DNA from: an uncultured bacterium
GTDB lineage: Bacteria; Verrucomicrobiota; Lentisphaeria; Victivallales; UBA1829
Assembly: GCA_900549415.1 (NCBI GenBank)
Contig: URNX01000015.1
Location: 4,810-68,809 of the forward strand
Direction: 5' to 3'
DNA: 64,000 bases
This document shows, piece after piece, positions 55,494 through 63,974 of the stretch (position 1 is its first letter; every line of letters starts with the position of its first letter). The position numbers and the translations under genes were made by a program. Below the pieces are notes generated by a model, which was not told the DNA's origin, did no database searches, and saw only the letters and a program-made list of their open reading frames with translations.

Positions 55494-56414
55494 ATGAAGA
55501 AGGCTTTGTTCGCACTCGCAATCGGCGCCGCGTTTTGTGTTTCCGCGGCGGAACTCGCAATGGACCCGCAGACCCCGTGGAAGAAAACGGCGGAAGGCTA
55601 TTCGATCGACTACTCCGGCAGCGGCTGGACCAGTCTGTCGAAAAAAGTCTTTGTCGAAGGCGGAAAGTTCTACCGCTTCTCCTGGGAAGGCAGACTGGAC
55701 GGTTCGGAACTTCCGAAAATCCAGATTGTTTTTACGGCGAACGGAAAGAATTCATACAGCCCCATTCTCCTTACGGATGCATGGGCGGCTCAGACGGCTT
55801 ATTACTATGCGAAAGAGAGCACGGAACTTCTCGTGCGCATTGCGCTGGATCCCGGCAAGGGCGGAAAAATCCTTGTCCGCAATACCGCATGGGATGAGCT
55901 GACTCCGGAACAGCTCAAAGCGAATCTTCTGCCGAACGGCGACTTTGAAAATGGCGTGGCCGGGATTTCGCACTGGCTGAACCTCCGCGAGACCCTGTCG
56001 CTCCCGCTCCGGATCGTCGGCGGGCAGAACTTCCTCAACGGCGAGAAGAGCTTGGAGATGGACTTGCCCGCGCGTGAAAAAGGCGTTTGGGGCGTCAAAT
56101 CGCGTTCTTTGCCGATCGAAGCGGGAAAAATTTACACGTTCTCGTTCTGGGCAAAAGCCAGCGCGCCGATGGGCATTCAGGGCGGAGTCAGCATCTGGGC
56201 CCCGACCGGACACAATGGCAAGCATTTCAATCAGATCCGTTCGTTCAAACTCGAAACAGAATGGAAGGAATTCTCCTGGGACGTGACGATTCCCGCCGAC
56301 GCCGCGGAGTATCCCGACGTTGCCGACCGCATGGCGGAACTCGTGCTCATGACCTGGAACGCCGATCAGACCGGAAAAATCTGGTTTGACGACATCTCTT
56401 TCCGTCAGAAATAA
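55494..56414 (+). CDS. Secreted protein with two CBM-like beta-sandwich domains
   Basis: The protein has 306 residues. The signal peptide (ending CVSAAE) is followed by two jelly-roll domains. The first is about 20-145. The second starts NLLPNGDFENG near 149, the standard opening of CBM4/9-type modules, and ends KIWFDDISF. No catalytic domain is present, so a glycan-binding or scaffold role is likely. It is the last gene of module 3 and is followed by a terminator. Confidence 0.8.
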   Translation: MKKALFALAIGAAFCVSAAELAMDPQTPWKKTAEGYSIDYSGSGWTSLSKKVFVEGGKFYRFSWEGRLDGSELPKIQIVFTANGKNSYSPILLTDAWAAQTAYYYAKESTELLVRIALDPGKGGKILVRNTAWDELTPEQLKANLLPNGDFENGVAGISHWLNLRETLSLPLRIVGGQNFLNGEKSLEMDLPAREKGVWGVKSRSLPIEAGKIYTFSFWAKASAPMGIQGGVSIWAPTGHNGKHFNQIRSFKLETEWKEFSWDVTIPADAAEYPDVADRMAELVLMTWNADQTGKIWFDDISFRQK

Positions 56415-56475
56415 TCCTTTCCGGATTTGATTTGTCTTTCCGGTGACTGTCCGGGTGATGCCGCTTTCACCACGC

Positions 56476-56512
56476 CGCCGCAGGGGCTTCCGGCTTCTGC
56501 GGCGTTTTTCTT
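56476..56512 (+). terminator. Rho-independent terminator of module 3
   Basis: CGCCGCAG (56476-56483) pairs with CTGCGGCG (56497-56504) and is followed immediately by TTTTTCTTTT. Confidence 0.88.
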
Positions 56513-56534
56513 TTAAAATTTTTCTCCCGTCCGC

Positions 56535-56562
56535 TTGCTTTTCCCGAAACCGGTGCTAATTT
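56535..56562 (+). promoter_or_regulatory. Probable promoter of the gntR-type gene
   Basis: TTGCTT (56535-56540), a 16-bp spacer and TAATTT (56557-56562) lie before the regulator. The AT-rich imperfect palindrome around TTTAAACTTAAAA just downstream could be an autoregulatory site. Confidence 0.35.
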
Positions 56563-56606
56563 AAACTTAAAATTCAATACAGCGATACATTTTCAAAGGA
56601 TGGAAA

Positions 56607-57683
56607 ATGGTGGGAAGCGAAAAAATCACTTGCGGGAAACTGGCGAAACTCCTCGCGGAAAAACTGCGCGGGGCCGGGGAGGGCGCAGCTCTGCCGAGCT
56701 ATCGGGCGATCGCAAAAGAGTACGGCGTCAGCCTGAGCGTCTGCCAGCGCGCCGTGGGACAGCTTGCGCGGGACGGAGTGATCAAAGTTTCGCAGGGACG
56801 CTCCGCCCGCTGTGTCAGTCGTGAGGCTCTGGATCGTGATTTTTCGTTTTACGGAATCATTCATTCCTACAATCCTGCGGGCAGTTTCGCAAAAGTTCTG
56901 AGTTCGTACATTGTCGAGGCGTTCGCTTCGATGACTCCCCCGTCATTTCCGCTGATCCGCGGAACGGTGAACGACGGGACGCGGGAGCCGGAGTTCGCGG
57001 AGAGCATGTGCTACAATCATATCCGCGGTCTTCTGCTATCTCCCGCGACCGGTTCGGAGAACGGGGAATATTTTGCCCGTCTTTCCGAGCGGATTCCGGT
57101 TGTTCTGTTCGACCAGGATCTGCCCGGAAGCGGTCTGCCGCTGGTCAAATTCGATTATGCCGGATTCGGCTGCGGACTCGGACGCCGTCTGCGCCGGGCA
57201 AAGCGGAAAAAGCTTCTTGTGATTCAGCCCTGCGCCGCAAACCGGAGCCTGGCGGAGTTTGCCGAAGCCGTCAGCGGGAAACTGGACACCGAGATCCGCG
57301 AGTTCCCTCTTTATGAACTCGAAACGGATTTGCGGCATCATGATTTTTCCCGGATTTTTTCGCTCTCCTCCATTCTTCTTTCCGCGCTGCGTGAGAGCGG
57401 CTGCGACGCCGTGTTCTGTCCGCAGGAGCAGGTTTTAGATCATTTTATCATCAGTGAACTTCCGGCTGCGGAGCGTCGCGCATACCAGTTCGCGACTTTT
57501 TCCGCGGAACAGAATTTTCCCTCACTGAACTTTCTTCATTCCAATGTCTGGTGCTGGCGCACGCCGCACGCCAAGCTGATCCGTGCCGCGGCCGAGCGTC
57601 TGGTCCGCTGGACCGTCAATCACCGTTCCCCGCGTGGCACGAAAACCATTCCGCTGGAAGAAGACGGAGGGATGGAAATATGA
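56607..57683 (+). CDS. GntR-type regulator with LacI-like effector domain (module 4)
   Basis: The protein has 358 residues. The N-terminal winged helix (ALPSYRAIAKEYGVSLSVCQRAVGQLARDGVI, about 29-60, given here as a range with key residues P30, Y32, V47 and G57) is the GntR fold. From about residue 80 a periplasmic-binding-protein-like domain follows (FYGIIHSYNP, RIPVVLFDQDLPG). This is the AraR/GntR-LacI hybrid arrangement, whose members sense sugars such as arabinose. AAGGATGG precedes the ATG. The stop codon falls inside the heptamer repeat that starts at 57680, so its last residues may have been shaped by that repeat. Confidence 0.85.
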   Translation: MVGSEKITCGKLAKLLAEKLRGAGEGAALPSYRAIAKEYGVSLSVCQRAVGQLARDGVIKVSQGRSARCVSREALDRDFSFYGIIHSYNPAGSFAKVLSSYIVEAFASMTPPSFPLIRGTVNDGTREPEFAESMCYNHIRGLLLSPATGSENGEYFARLSERIPVVLFDQDLPGSGLPLVKFDYAGFGCGLGRRLRRAKRKKLLVIQPCAANRSLAEFAEAVSGKLDTEIREFPLYELETDLRHHDFSRIFSLSSILLSALRESGCDAVFCPQEQVLDHFIISELPAAERRAYQFATFSAEQNFPSLNFLHSNVWCWRTPHAKLIRAAAERLVRWTVNHRSPRGTKTIPLEEDGGMEI

Positions 57684-57707
57684 AATATGAGGTATGAAAT
57701 ATGAAAT
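57680..57707 (+). repeat. Four tandem copies of the heptamer ATGAAAT
   Basis: Units ATGAAAT, ATGAGGT, ATGAAAT and ATGAAAT run from 57680 to 57707, preceded by a related ATGGAAAT. The array contains the stop codon of the gntR-type gene and directly precedes the ribosome site of the four-helix-bundle gene. Confidence 0.85.
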
Positions 57708-57723
57708 GAAAGGAGGGCTGAAA

Positions 57724-58983
57724 ATGCAGGATGATATTTGGGGGATGACAACAGGCAATCCGATCCGGGATAAATCGTTCAGTTTTTCTCTGCGGATTGT
57801 GAAACTGTATCAGCATTTGACCGACAAAAGGAAAGAGTTCGTTCTGAGCAAGCAGGTTCTGCGTTCCGGAACCAGCATTGGCGCAAATATCGAAGAAGCT
57901 CACGGAGCGCAGAGCGATTCGGATTTTCAGGCGAAAATCTCTATCGCTTACAAAGAAGCTTTGGAAACAGCGTACTGGCTTCGTCTGCTGTTTGCCGCGA
58001 AATATATTACGGAACGGCAGTTCAAAAGCATCTACCCGGATTGCAGTGAGCTGGTGAAATTGACCGGTTCCATACAGCTTTCCATGCAGAATAAAACTCA
58101 AAAGAAAGGAGTTTGGATGAAAAACAATAAAACAGAAAAACTGGAAGATTCAGAGTCTTCCCCTATTTCAGAACAGAAACGAAAGGCAGGTGACATCATG
58201 GAAACGCAATTGATTTCGCATCCTATTTTATATTTTAAGCGTAGATTCAATGGATTTACGCTTATAGAACTTTTGGTGGTAATTGCGATAATAGCGATCC
58301 TTGCCGGGATGCTTCTGCCGGCGCTGAATTCGGCGAGAGACAAGGCGAGAACGATCAGCTGTGTCAACAATCTCAAGCAGTTCGCAATCAGTTTCAATAC
58401 CTATTTCGGGGATAACGACGACCGTCTGCCGCCGCTGGAATCGGGGGCGGGACTGGCACAGCCGACCTGGACCAATTATCTCATGGGACCCGATGCGGAC
58501 GGCTCGATGATGTCCACAGGGAAAGGGCAGACAAAGGGGCGGTATGTCAATGGTGCGATGTTTCGCTGTCCGGCGCAGTCCGGAACATGGGTGAACGGTG
58601 TGCCGACCGGTTCTTCTCCGTATCTCTGGTGGGTGCGCAATCCGCATTACGCGGTGCTCGCCACGATCTTTGCCCGCTCGACGGAGAACACGCGGCGTGT
58701 CGCTTCCATCCGGAATGCCGCGAAAAAGTTTCTGCTCGTGGATATTCAGGGCGCAGTGAGCGCAAATGAGCTGGGTGAACTCGGTTTTCTGCGCTGGCGT
58801 CCGGATCAGCAGCCGGCGGCGGGTGCATGGGGTGCGGTTTCGCCGCGTCACAAGAGCGTGGCGAATGCGCTCTATTTCGGAGGCAACGTGCAGTCTCACC
58901 GCATCATCAATCAGGTGAAGCCGTGGGAAGGCGAACCGTTTAACAAGAACACCGAAGACGGGGTGCACTGGAAGGAGGAGTGA
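57724..58983 (+). CDS. Four-helix-bundle (S23/IVP-type) domain in frame with a pseudopilin (module 4)
   Basis: The open frame encodes 419 residues. Residues 1 to about 125 match four-helix-bundle proteins of the 23S-rRNA-intervening-sequence/Avd-like family ([21 protein letters not shown]). Without a stop the frame continues into a pseudopilin: a basic leader ending RRFNG, then [19 protein letters not shown], a globular domain and a C-terminal [16 protein letters not shown] in place of H-x9-DG. AGGAGG precedes the start at 57724. A second start at 58117 with AAAGGAG would give the pseudopilin alone (288 residues), and that is probably the functional product. Whether the fused protein is made is unknown; a lost stop codon is the simplest explanation. 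Confidence 0.75.
   Translation: MQDDIWGMTTGNPIRDKSFSFSLRIVKLYQHLTDKRKEFVLSKQVLRSGTSIGANIEEAHGAQSDSDFQAKISIAYKEALETAYWLRLLFAAKYITERQFKSIYPDCSELVKLTGSIQLSMQNKTQKKGVWMKNNKTEKLEDSESSPISEQKRKAGDIMETQLISHPILYFKRRFNGFTLIELLVVIAIIAILAGMLLPALNSARDKARTISCVNNLKQFAISFNTYFGDNDDRLPPLESGAGLAQPTWTNYLMGPDADGSMMSTGKGQTKGRYVNGAMFRCPAQSGTWVNGVPTGSSPYLWWVRNPHYAVLATIFARSTENTRRVASIRNAAKKFLLVDIQGAVSANELGELGFLRWRPDQQPAAGAWGAVSPRHKSVANALYFGGNVQSHRIINQVKPWEGEPFNKNTEDGVHWKEE
58105..58119 (+). promoter_or_regulatory. Internal ribosome site and start for the pseudopilin
   Basis: AAAGGAG, five bases, then ATG at 58117 ([11 protein letters not shown]). This is stronger than needed for a silent internal codon. It suggests the pseudopilin was an independent gene whose 5' neighbour lost its stop codon. 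Confidence 0.65.
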
Positions 58984-58986
58984 GAA

Positions 58987-60462
58987 ATGAAAACGCATCT
59001 GCTGGTAATTGCATCGCTTTTGCCCGCTCTGCTTTCCGCAGCGGAGCCGGAGGTTCTGTGGGAACTCTCGGCGGAAAAACTTCCCGTTCTTCAGCTGCCG
59101 CAGGGGGCGGAACTGCTGCCGGGGAACGTCCTGAAAGTTCGCGGACCTGCGCAGCCGTTCGCCCCGGTCGACGCCTCGCTCCTGCGCGGACGGAGCGTCA
59201 CTGTCGAGTGTATGGTGCGCGGCGAAAAACTCGGTCAAGGGGCGCTGGACTGCCTGCGCCTTGTCCCGAATTATCTTCCGTCCGACAAGTTTCGCGAGAA
59301 CTGGGGATACCGTCCCATGCGTCCCGTCCCGACGGAGAAGACGGACTGGGTACGCTGGCATGGCACATGGCATATCCCGGATTACGCGGGCAACTTCAAC
59401 CTTGTTTTCGCCCATGCGGGGAAAGACGGGACGGCGGAATACAGGGACGTCCGCATTCTCAACATTCCGCTTCCGGAGAAGGCGAAACCTGCCGGGTTCA
59501 ATCCGGCGGAACACCGGACCCGTTACCGCGGCGCGGTTGTCGGACGTCTCCGCACGGAAGAGGATTTCCGCGTGTTTGCGGAGGAGTTCGGGGGTAACCT
59601 CATGCGCTGGCAGTTCCTGCATGGCGGTCCGGCGGAATTTGAGTCGCCGGAACAGTATCTGGAATGGGGACGCGCCCGTATCCGCGAGCTTCAGGAGAAA
59701 CTTCCCTGGTTCCGCAAGTACAACATCCGTTTTGTGATCGACCTTCACCGCGGGGCGGGACAGGTGAACGCCATCAACAACAATCTCGGACTCTGGGACA
59801 AGGCGCGGCAGAAGGCGATGATTCAGCTCTGGCGTGAAATCGCTCAGACGTTCAAGGATGAACCGCTCGTCTACGGCTATGATCTCCTGAACGAACCGGG
59901 CGACAAAAACTATGACGTCCGCAGCGGCGCGCTTGACCGTGAGCGTCTTTATGAAACTATTGCGAAGGAGGTGCGGAAGATTGATCCGAAGACGCCGGTC
60001 ATTGTGCAGAATTCGTATCAGCTGGTGCCGCTGGCGGTTCCGAATGTCATTTACTCTCCGCACACTTATGAGCCGGGCGAGTACACGCATCAGGGCGTGA
60101 TCGGGAACGGAAGAAGCGGCTCCGTTTATCCCGATCCGGAAAAGGGCTGGAACCGCGAGTTCCTGAAACGGATGGTTCAGCCGCTCCGCGAATTCCAGCT
60201 CAAGTACAATGTGAAAATCTACGTCGGCGAATTCGGCTGCGTTGCCTGGGCAAAAGGGGTGGAACAGTGGTTCAAAGACTGGATTTCCATTTACGAGGAG
60301 TACGGCTGGGACTGGACGTATCACGCTTACCGCGAAGCTCTGCTGTGGAGCGTGGAGCATGCCGGTTCCTCGAGGCGCGAGATGAAACCCGCGCCGGATA
60401 CGCCGCGCAAGCAGGTGATTCTGAATGCTTTAAAACGTAACAGGGAGAATAATGCAAAATGA
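58987..60462 (+). CDS. Secreted GH5-like endoglycosidase
   Basis: The protein has 491 residues with a signal peptide of about 18 (ending LLSAAE). An N-terminal beta-sandwich (about 20-165) is followed by a (beta/alpha)8 barrel. The acid/base Glu is E303 in YDLLNEPG, and the nucleophile is E415 in YVGEFGCVAWA. NLMRWQF and YSPHTYEPG mark the substrate face of GH5. It probably cuts a beta-glucan, mannan or related backbone. It lies three bases after the fused pseudopilin gene, and its end overlaps the next gene as ATGA. Confidence 0.85.
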   Translation: MKTHLLVIASLLPALLSAAEPEVLWELSAEKLPVLQLPQGAELLPGNVLKVRGPAQPFAPVDASLLRGRSVTVECMVRGEKLGQGALDCLRLVPNYLPSDKFRENWGYRPMRPVPTEKTDWVRWHGTWHIPDYAGNFNLVFAHAGKDGTAEYRDVRILNIPLPEKAKPAGFNPAEHRTRYRGAVVGRLRTEEDFRVFAEEFGGNLMRWQFLHGGPAEFESPEQYLEWGRARIRELQEKLPWFRKYNIRFVIDLHRGAGQVNAINNNLGLWDKARQKAMIQLWREIAQTFKDEPLVYGYDLLNEPGDKNYDVRSGALDRERLYETIAKEVRKIDPKTPVIVQNSYQLVPLAVPNVIYSPHTYEPGEYTHQGVIGNGRSGSVYPDPEKGWNREFLKRMVQPLREFQLKYNVKIYVGEFGCVAWAKGVEQWFKDWISIYEEYGWDWTYHAYREALLWSVEHAGSSRREMKPAPDTPRKQVILNALKRNRENNAK

Positions 60463-62192
60463 TCCGAAGGTCTCTTCTTTCGGCGCTGCTCGTGCTGGGC
60501 AGCGCAGTGCCGGCCGCCGACGCGCTCTGGCAGAACAATCTGGATACGGAAGCGGAACTGCGGCAGTTCAGCCGTCACGCCTCCGACTGGGATCTCAAAG
60601 GCGGAACCGGCGGTTCCGCATGCCTGAAGTTCCACAATGATGAACCGAAAGGCTATCCGCCCGCCGTGAACCTCGACCCCGCCCTCTTCAAAGGGAAAAC
60701 GGTGGTTCTCTCCGCGATGATCAAAGCGGAGAACCTGAAGGAGCCCGCGAACAAATACTGGGGCCCGAAAGTCTGTTTCTTCTATCAGACCGCGGACGGT
60801 AAAAGCAACTTTGTAGAATGCCCGAAGTTCTACGGAACATACGACTGGAAAGAGGTTTCGCGCAAGGTGAAGTTCCCGGAAAATCTTGTGAAACTTCAGC
60901 TTCTCGCCGGACTCCAGCGCTGTGCGGGGACATTCATGGTCGATTCTCTTTCCATCCGCGAAGAGACCGCCGGGAAAAGCTGCGGGAAATACACGGTTTC
61001 CGGCTGGACCGACCGCGAAAAGCCCCATTACAAGCCCGGCGAACCGATGCACTTTTACTTTCGTCTGCTTGATGACAAAAAGCCGGTTGCGGGCAAAGTC
61101 CGCGTGGTGATCGGCGCGGATGACGGACGGAATCAGACGTATGACACCGCGGTTTCCGCAACGGAACCGCTGCATATTGCAACTTCGCTTTCAATTCCCG
61201 GATTTGTAATGATCCGCGTCCAGCTTCTCGGCGACGACGGGAAAGTTGTCTCGCGCCGGAATGCGGGCGGCTCCATGCGTCCGATTCAGTGGGGACTTGC
61301 CGCGGGGGTGGAACCGGAAAGGCTCGTGCAGGGCGTGCCGGAACCGGCGGATTTCGATGCGTTCTGGACCCGTCAGAAACAGGAACTCGCCGCAGTTCCG
61401 CTTCGCGTGCTCGAAAAGAAACCGGTTCGCTCGAACGGCGCATGCAATGTGTATGATGTCAAGCTTTCCTGCGCCGGCCCGCGTCCGGTCTCCGGTTACC
61501 TTTCAATTCCGAAAAACGCAAAGCCGGGTTCGCTTCCGGCGGAGCTCCGTTTTGACGGTTACAGCGTGCAGGGCGCGAAAATCGTGGAGTCTCCCCGGGC
61601 AATCGTCTTTTTCGTCAATCCGCATGGAATCGAAAACGGACGCGAGGCGGCGTATTACGATGCGCTCCGCAAGGGGGAGCTCAGCGGGTACGGTTTTCGC
61701 AACAGCGAAAACCTCAAGCCGGAAACGGTCTATTTCCGCTTCATGATTCTGCGCGGCGTGCGCGCGGCGGAGTTCCTGAAGAGTCTTCCCGAATGGGACG
61801 GCAAAAACCTGAAGGTGATCGGCGGCAGCCAGGGGGCATTCCAGGCGACCGCCGTCTGCGGACTCATTGACGGAGCGACGGAGTGTCACCTTGCGATTCC
61901 GTGGTTCTGCGACCTCGGCGGCATTGCGAAGGGACGTGTCCGCGGCTGGCGTCCGGATCTTCAGCCCGGGCTCGGCTATTACGATACGGTGAATTTTGCC
62001 TCCCGCGTGAAGTGTCCCGTCCGGATTGACGCCGGACTTTCCGACTGGGTCTGCCCGCCCTCCGGCGTGTGGATTCTCTACAACAATCTGAAGGTTCCCT
62101 CCAAATCCATGACGATGCGTCAGGGGTTCGACCATGCGGTTTACCACGGCTTTGACCGCAACGCCGTGCCGCGTTATACCGTAAAGGAGTAG
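60459..62192 (+). CDS. Secreted acetyl-xylan-esterase-like alpha/beta hydrolase (CE7 type)
   Basis: The protein has 577 residues with a signal peptide of about 19. An N-terminal CBM-like domain (about 25-170) with a KTVVLSAMIKAENL strand resembles the shared beta-sandwich of the other modules. The C-terminal hydrolase has nucleophile Ser S457 in GGSQGAF, an Asp in DAGLSDWVCPP (D524/D529) and His H559 in GFDHAVYH. These match the CE7/AXE1 family, which deacetylates xylo-oligosaccharides. Translation is coupled to the GH5 gene. Confidence 0.84.
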   Translation: MIRRSLLSALLVLGSAVPAADALWQNNLDTEAELRQFSRHASDWDLKGGTGGSACLKFHNDEPKGYPPAVNLDPALFKGKTVVLSAMIKAENLKEPANKYWGPKVCFFYQTADGKSNFVECPKFYGTYDWKEVSRKVKFPENLVKLQLLAGLQRCAGTFMVDSLSIREETAGKSCGKYTVSGWTDREKPHYKPGEPMHFYFRLLDDKKPVAGKVRVVIGADDGRNQTYDTAVSATEPLHIATSLSIPGFVMIRVQLLGDDGKVVSRRNAGGSMRPIQWGLAAGVEPERLVQGVPEPADFDAFWTRQKQELAAVPLRVLEKKPVRSNGACNVYDVKLSCAGPRPVSGYLSIPKNAKPGSLPAELRFDGYSVQGAKIVESPRAIVFFVNPHGIENGREAAYYDALRKGELSGYGFRNSENLKPETVYFRFMILRGVRAAEFLKSLPEWDGKNLKVIGGSQGAFQATAVCGLIDGATECHLAIPWFCDLGGIAKGRVRGWRPDLQPGLGYYDTVNFASRVKCPVRIDAGLSDWVCPPSGVWILYNNLKVPSKSMTMRQGFDHAVYHGFDRNAVPRYTVKE

Positions 62193-62205
62193 AACCGCTC
62201 ATTTT

Positions 62206-62251
62206 GCCGTCCCGCTTCTCTTGTATTTGCGGGACGGCGGATTATTTTTTT
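62206..62251 (+). terminator. Rho-independent terminator after the esterase gene
   Basis: GCCGTCCCGC (62206-62215) and GCGGGACGGC (62229-62238) are perfect 10-bp arms followed by GGATTATTTTTTT. It lies 31 bases before the next start, so the GH78-like gene depends on readthrough or on a promoter within this short gap. Confidence 0.85.
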
Positions 62252-62282
62252 CTGAAGCACTTGAACAGAAAAGGAACAGATT

Positions 62283-63860
62283 ATGCCTGTTGTCAGCGAT
62301 TATATTCCCGTCCGGGAACGGAATCTCCCGGAAACCGTCCGCCGCTTTGATGGAACCACTCTTTTTGACTTCGGAACCGATATGTTCGGCCAGCTGGAAT
62401 TCCGCTGTGCCGTGGAAACGGAGACGGAAATTGAATGCACCGTCGGCGAAGTCATTGCTCCGGACGGACATTTGAACCGCACGCCCGGCGGCAGCCGCAT
62501 CGCATTCACCGCAGCAATCCGGGTTGTTCCCGGCGAGACGGTTTACCGCTTTCCGCTTCCGCATCATCCGGACGTTCAGCCGGGCTCGGTTTCGCTCTCC
62601 GAAGAGGTCGCCCCGTTCCGCTATGCGGAGTTTCGCGCTCCGGTTTCCGTCGAACCGGTTCGTATTGCATTCCACGCCCCGTTCAACGATTCCGCATCCG
62701 CGTTCCATTCGTCGGATGAGAACCTGAACCGCGTCTATGAACTCTGCCGGCATACGGTCAAGGCGACGACGGTTTTCGGCGTCTATATTGACGGCAACCG
62801 GGAGCGTCTGCCGTATGAGGGCGACGCCTACATCAATCAGCTTGGTCATTTTGCGTTTGACGCCGATTATTCGCTTGCACGCCGGACGATTGACCATCTG
62901 TTCAAGTTCCCGACCTGGCCGACGGAGTGGCTGCTTGCGATGCCGCTGATCGTGCGCGATTACTGGCTGCACTCCGCCGACTTCGCAAGCGTCCGCCGCT
63001 GGTATGCGGGGCTGAACTCAAAGTTGCTGCTGAATTTCACACGCGCGGACGGTCTGCTTTCAACGGAGGGGAACCGGAATCCGCGCGATATCGTGGACTG
63101 GCCGATGGCCGAGCGCGACGGCTATGAGTTCGGGGAAATCAATCTGGTTCCGAACTGCTGGCTGTACCGTTCGCTGCTTGTCATGGCGGAGCTTGCGGAT
63201 GCGATTGAGTTGAGTTCCGAAGCGGAATATTTCCGTTCCCGCGCCGCGCTTCTCCGCGCGTCGATCCGCAGAACGATGCTGAAGAACGGACGCTTCGTCG
63301 ACAATCCGGAATCGGACCACATGTCTCTTCACAGCGCGGTTTTCGCGGTTCTGTTCGATGTCGCGGATGCGGCGGAGATTCCGGCTCTGGCGTCGTTTAT
63401 CCGTTCGCGCGGGATGGCGTGCAGCGTGTTCGTCGCTCAATTCCTTCTGGAGGCCTGTTTCCGTTGCGGGCTGGCTGATTACGCGCTGGAGCTTATGACT
63501 TCCGATTCGCTTCGCAGCTGGATGAACATGATACGGAAAGGCGCGACGATGGCGATGGAGGCCTGGGACGACACGTTCAAGCCGAATCAGGACTGGAATC
63601 ATCCGTGGGGTGCGGCACCGGCGAACATGATTCCGCGCGGTCTCTTCGGTATCCGTCCTCTGAAGCCCGGTTTTGCGGAATTTGAGTTTGCCCCGCAGCC
63701 CGGCGGACTTGATGCCGCCTCTTATGTCTACCCGACCCTTCGCGGAGCAATTCATGCTGAAATCCGCAGAGAGAGTTTCTCCATAGAGGTTCCCTCCGGC
63801 ACGCTCTGCCACTTCCGCGACGCGGTTTACGCCCCCGGTATGTACGAATTCCCTCGCTGA
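62283..63860 (+). CDS. GH78-like alpha-L-rhamnosidase family protein (module 4)
   Basis: The protein has 525 residues with no signal peptide. It is organised like the protein at 22336: a beta-sandwich first (LFDFGTDMFGQLEF), then SAFHSSDENLNRVYELC, the catalytic-region element DGNRERLPYEGD near 170-181, and a C-terminal beta part. Key charged residues are kept, but the enzyme lacks the extra N-terminal domains of large rhamnosidases. GAAAAGGAAC precedes the ATG. It follows a strong terminator, so it may be regulated apart from the GH5-esterase pair. Confidence 0.8.
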   Translation: MPVVSDYIPVRERNLPETVRRFDGTTLFDFGTDMFGQLEFRCAVETETEIECTVGEVIAPDGHLNRTPGGSRIAFTAAIRVVPGETVYRFPLPHHPDVQPGSVSLSEEVAPFRYAEFRAPVSVEPVRIAFHAPFNDSASAFHSSDENLNRVYELCRHTVKATTVFGVYIDGNRERLPYEGDAYINQLGHFAFDADYSLARRTIDHLFKFPTWPTEWLLAMPLIVRDYWLHSADFASVRRWYAGLNSKLLLNFTRADGLLSTEGNRNPRDIVDWPMAERDGYEFGEINLVPNCWLYRSLLVMAELADAIELSSEAEYFRSRAALLRASIRRTMLKNGRFVDNPESDHMSLHSAVFAVLFDVADAAEIPALASFIRSRGMACSVFVAQFLLEACFRCGLADYALELMTSDSLRSWMNMIRKGATMAMEAWDDTFKPNQDWNHPWGAAPANMIPRGLFGIRPLKPGFAEFEFAPQPGGLDAASYVYPTLRGAIHAEIRRESFSIEVPSGTLCHFRDAVYAPGMYEFPR

Positions 63861-63882
63861 GAGTTTCTCCGGAAATAAAAAA

Positions 63883-63920
63883 GCGAGGAACCGGATCCCC
63901 GAATTGATCCGGTTCCCCGC
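63883..63920 (-). terminator. Strong hairpin with minus-strand T tract
   Basis: Arms GGAACCGGATC (63887-63897) and GATCCGGTTCC (63906-63916), extended by outer pairs to 63883-63920 with one mismatch, are followed on the minus strand by TTTTTTATTT. The orientation suits a minus-strand transcript coming from beyond or near the right edge. It may also act on the GH78-like transcript. Confidence 0.75.
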
Positions 63921-63946
63921 CAGGAGGAACTTAGTTCATGCTAAGT

Positions 63947-63974
63947 AATATATACGCAGAAAATGAAAATGCAA
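63947..63974 (-). promoter_or_regulatory. Minus-strand promoter candidate
   Basis: TTGCAT (plus 63969-63974), a 16-bp spacer and TATATT (plus 63947-63952) point leftward at the terminator 30 bases away. No gene lies between. The rest of the 140 bases after the last gene is AT-rich with no other feature seen. Confidence 0.35.

Noticed and set aside
57680..57707. CRISPR-like repeat
   Set aside because: The units are 7 bases long and directly adjacent with no spacers, so this is a simple tandem repeat.
57724..58116. Diversity-generating retroelement, because the four-helix bundle resembles Avd
   Set aside because: No reverse transcriptase or template/variable repeat pair was found. The S23/IVP family alone explains the domain.
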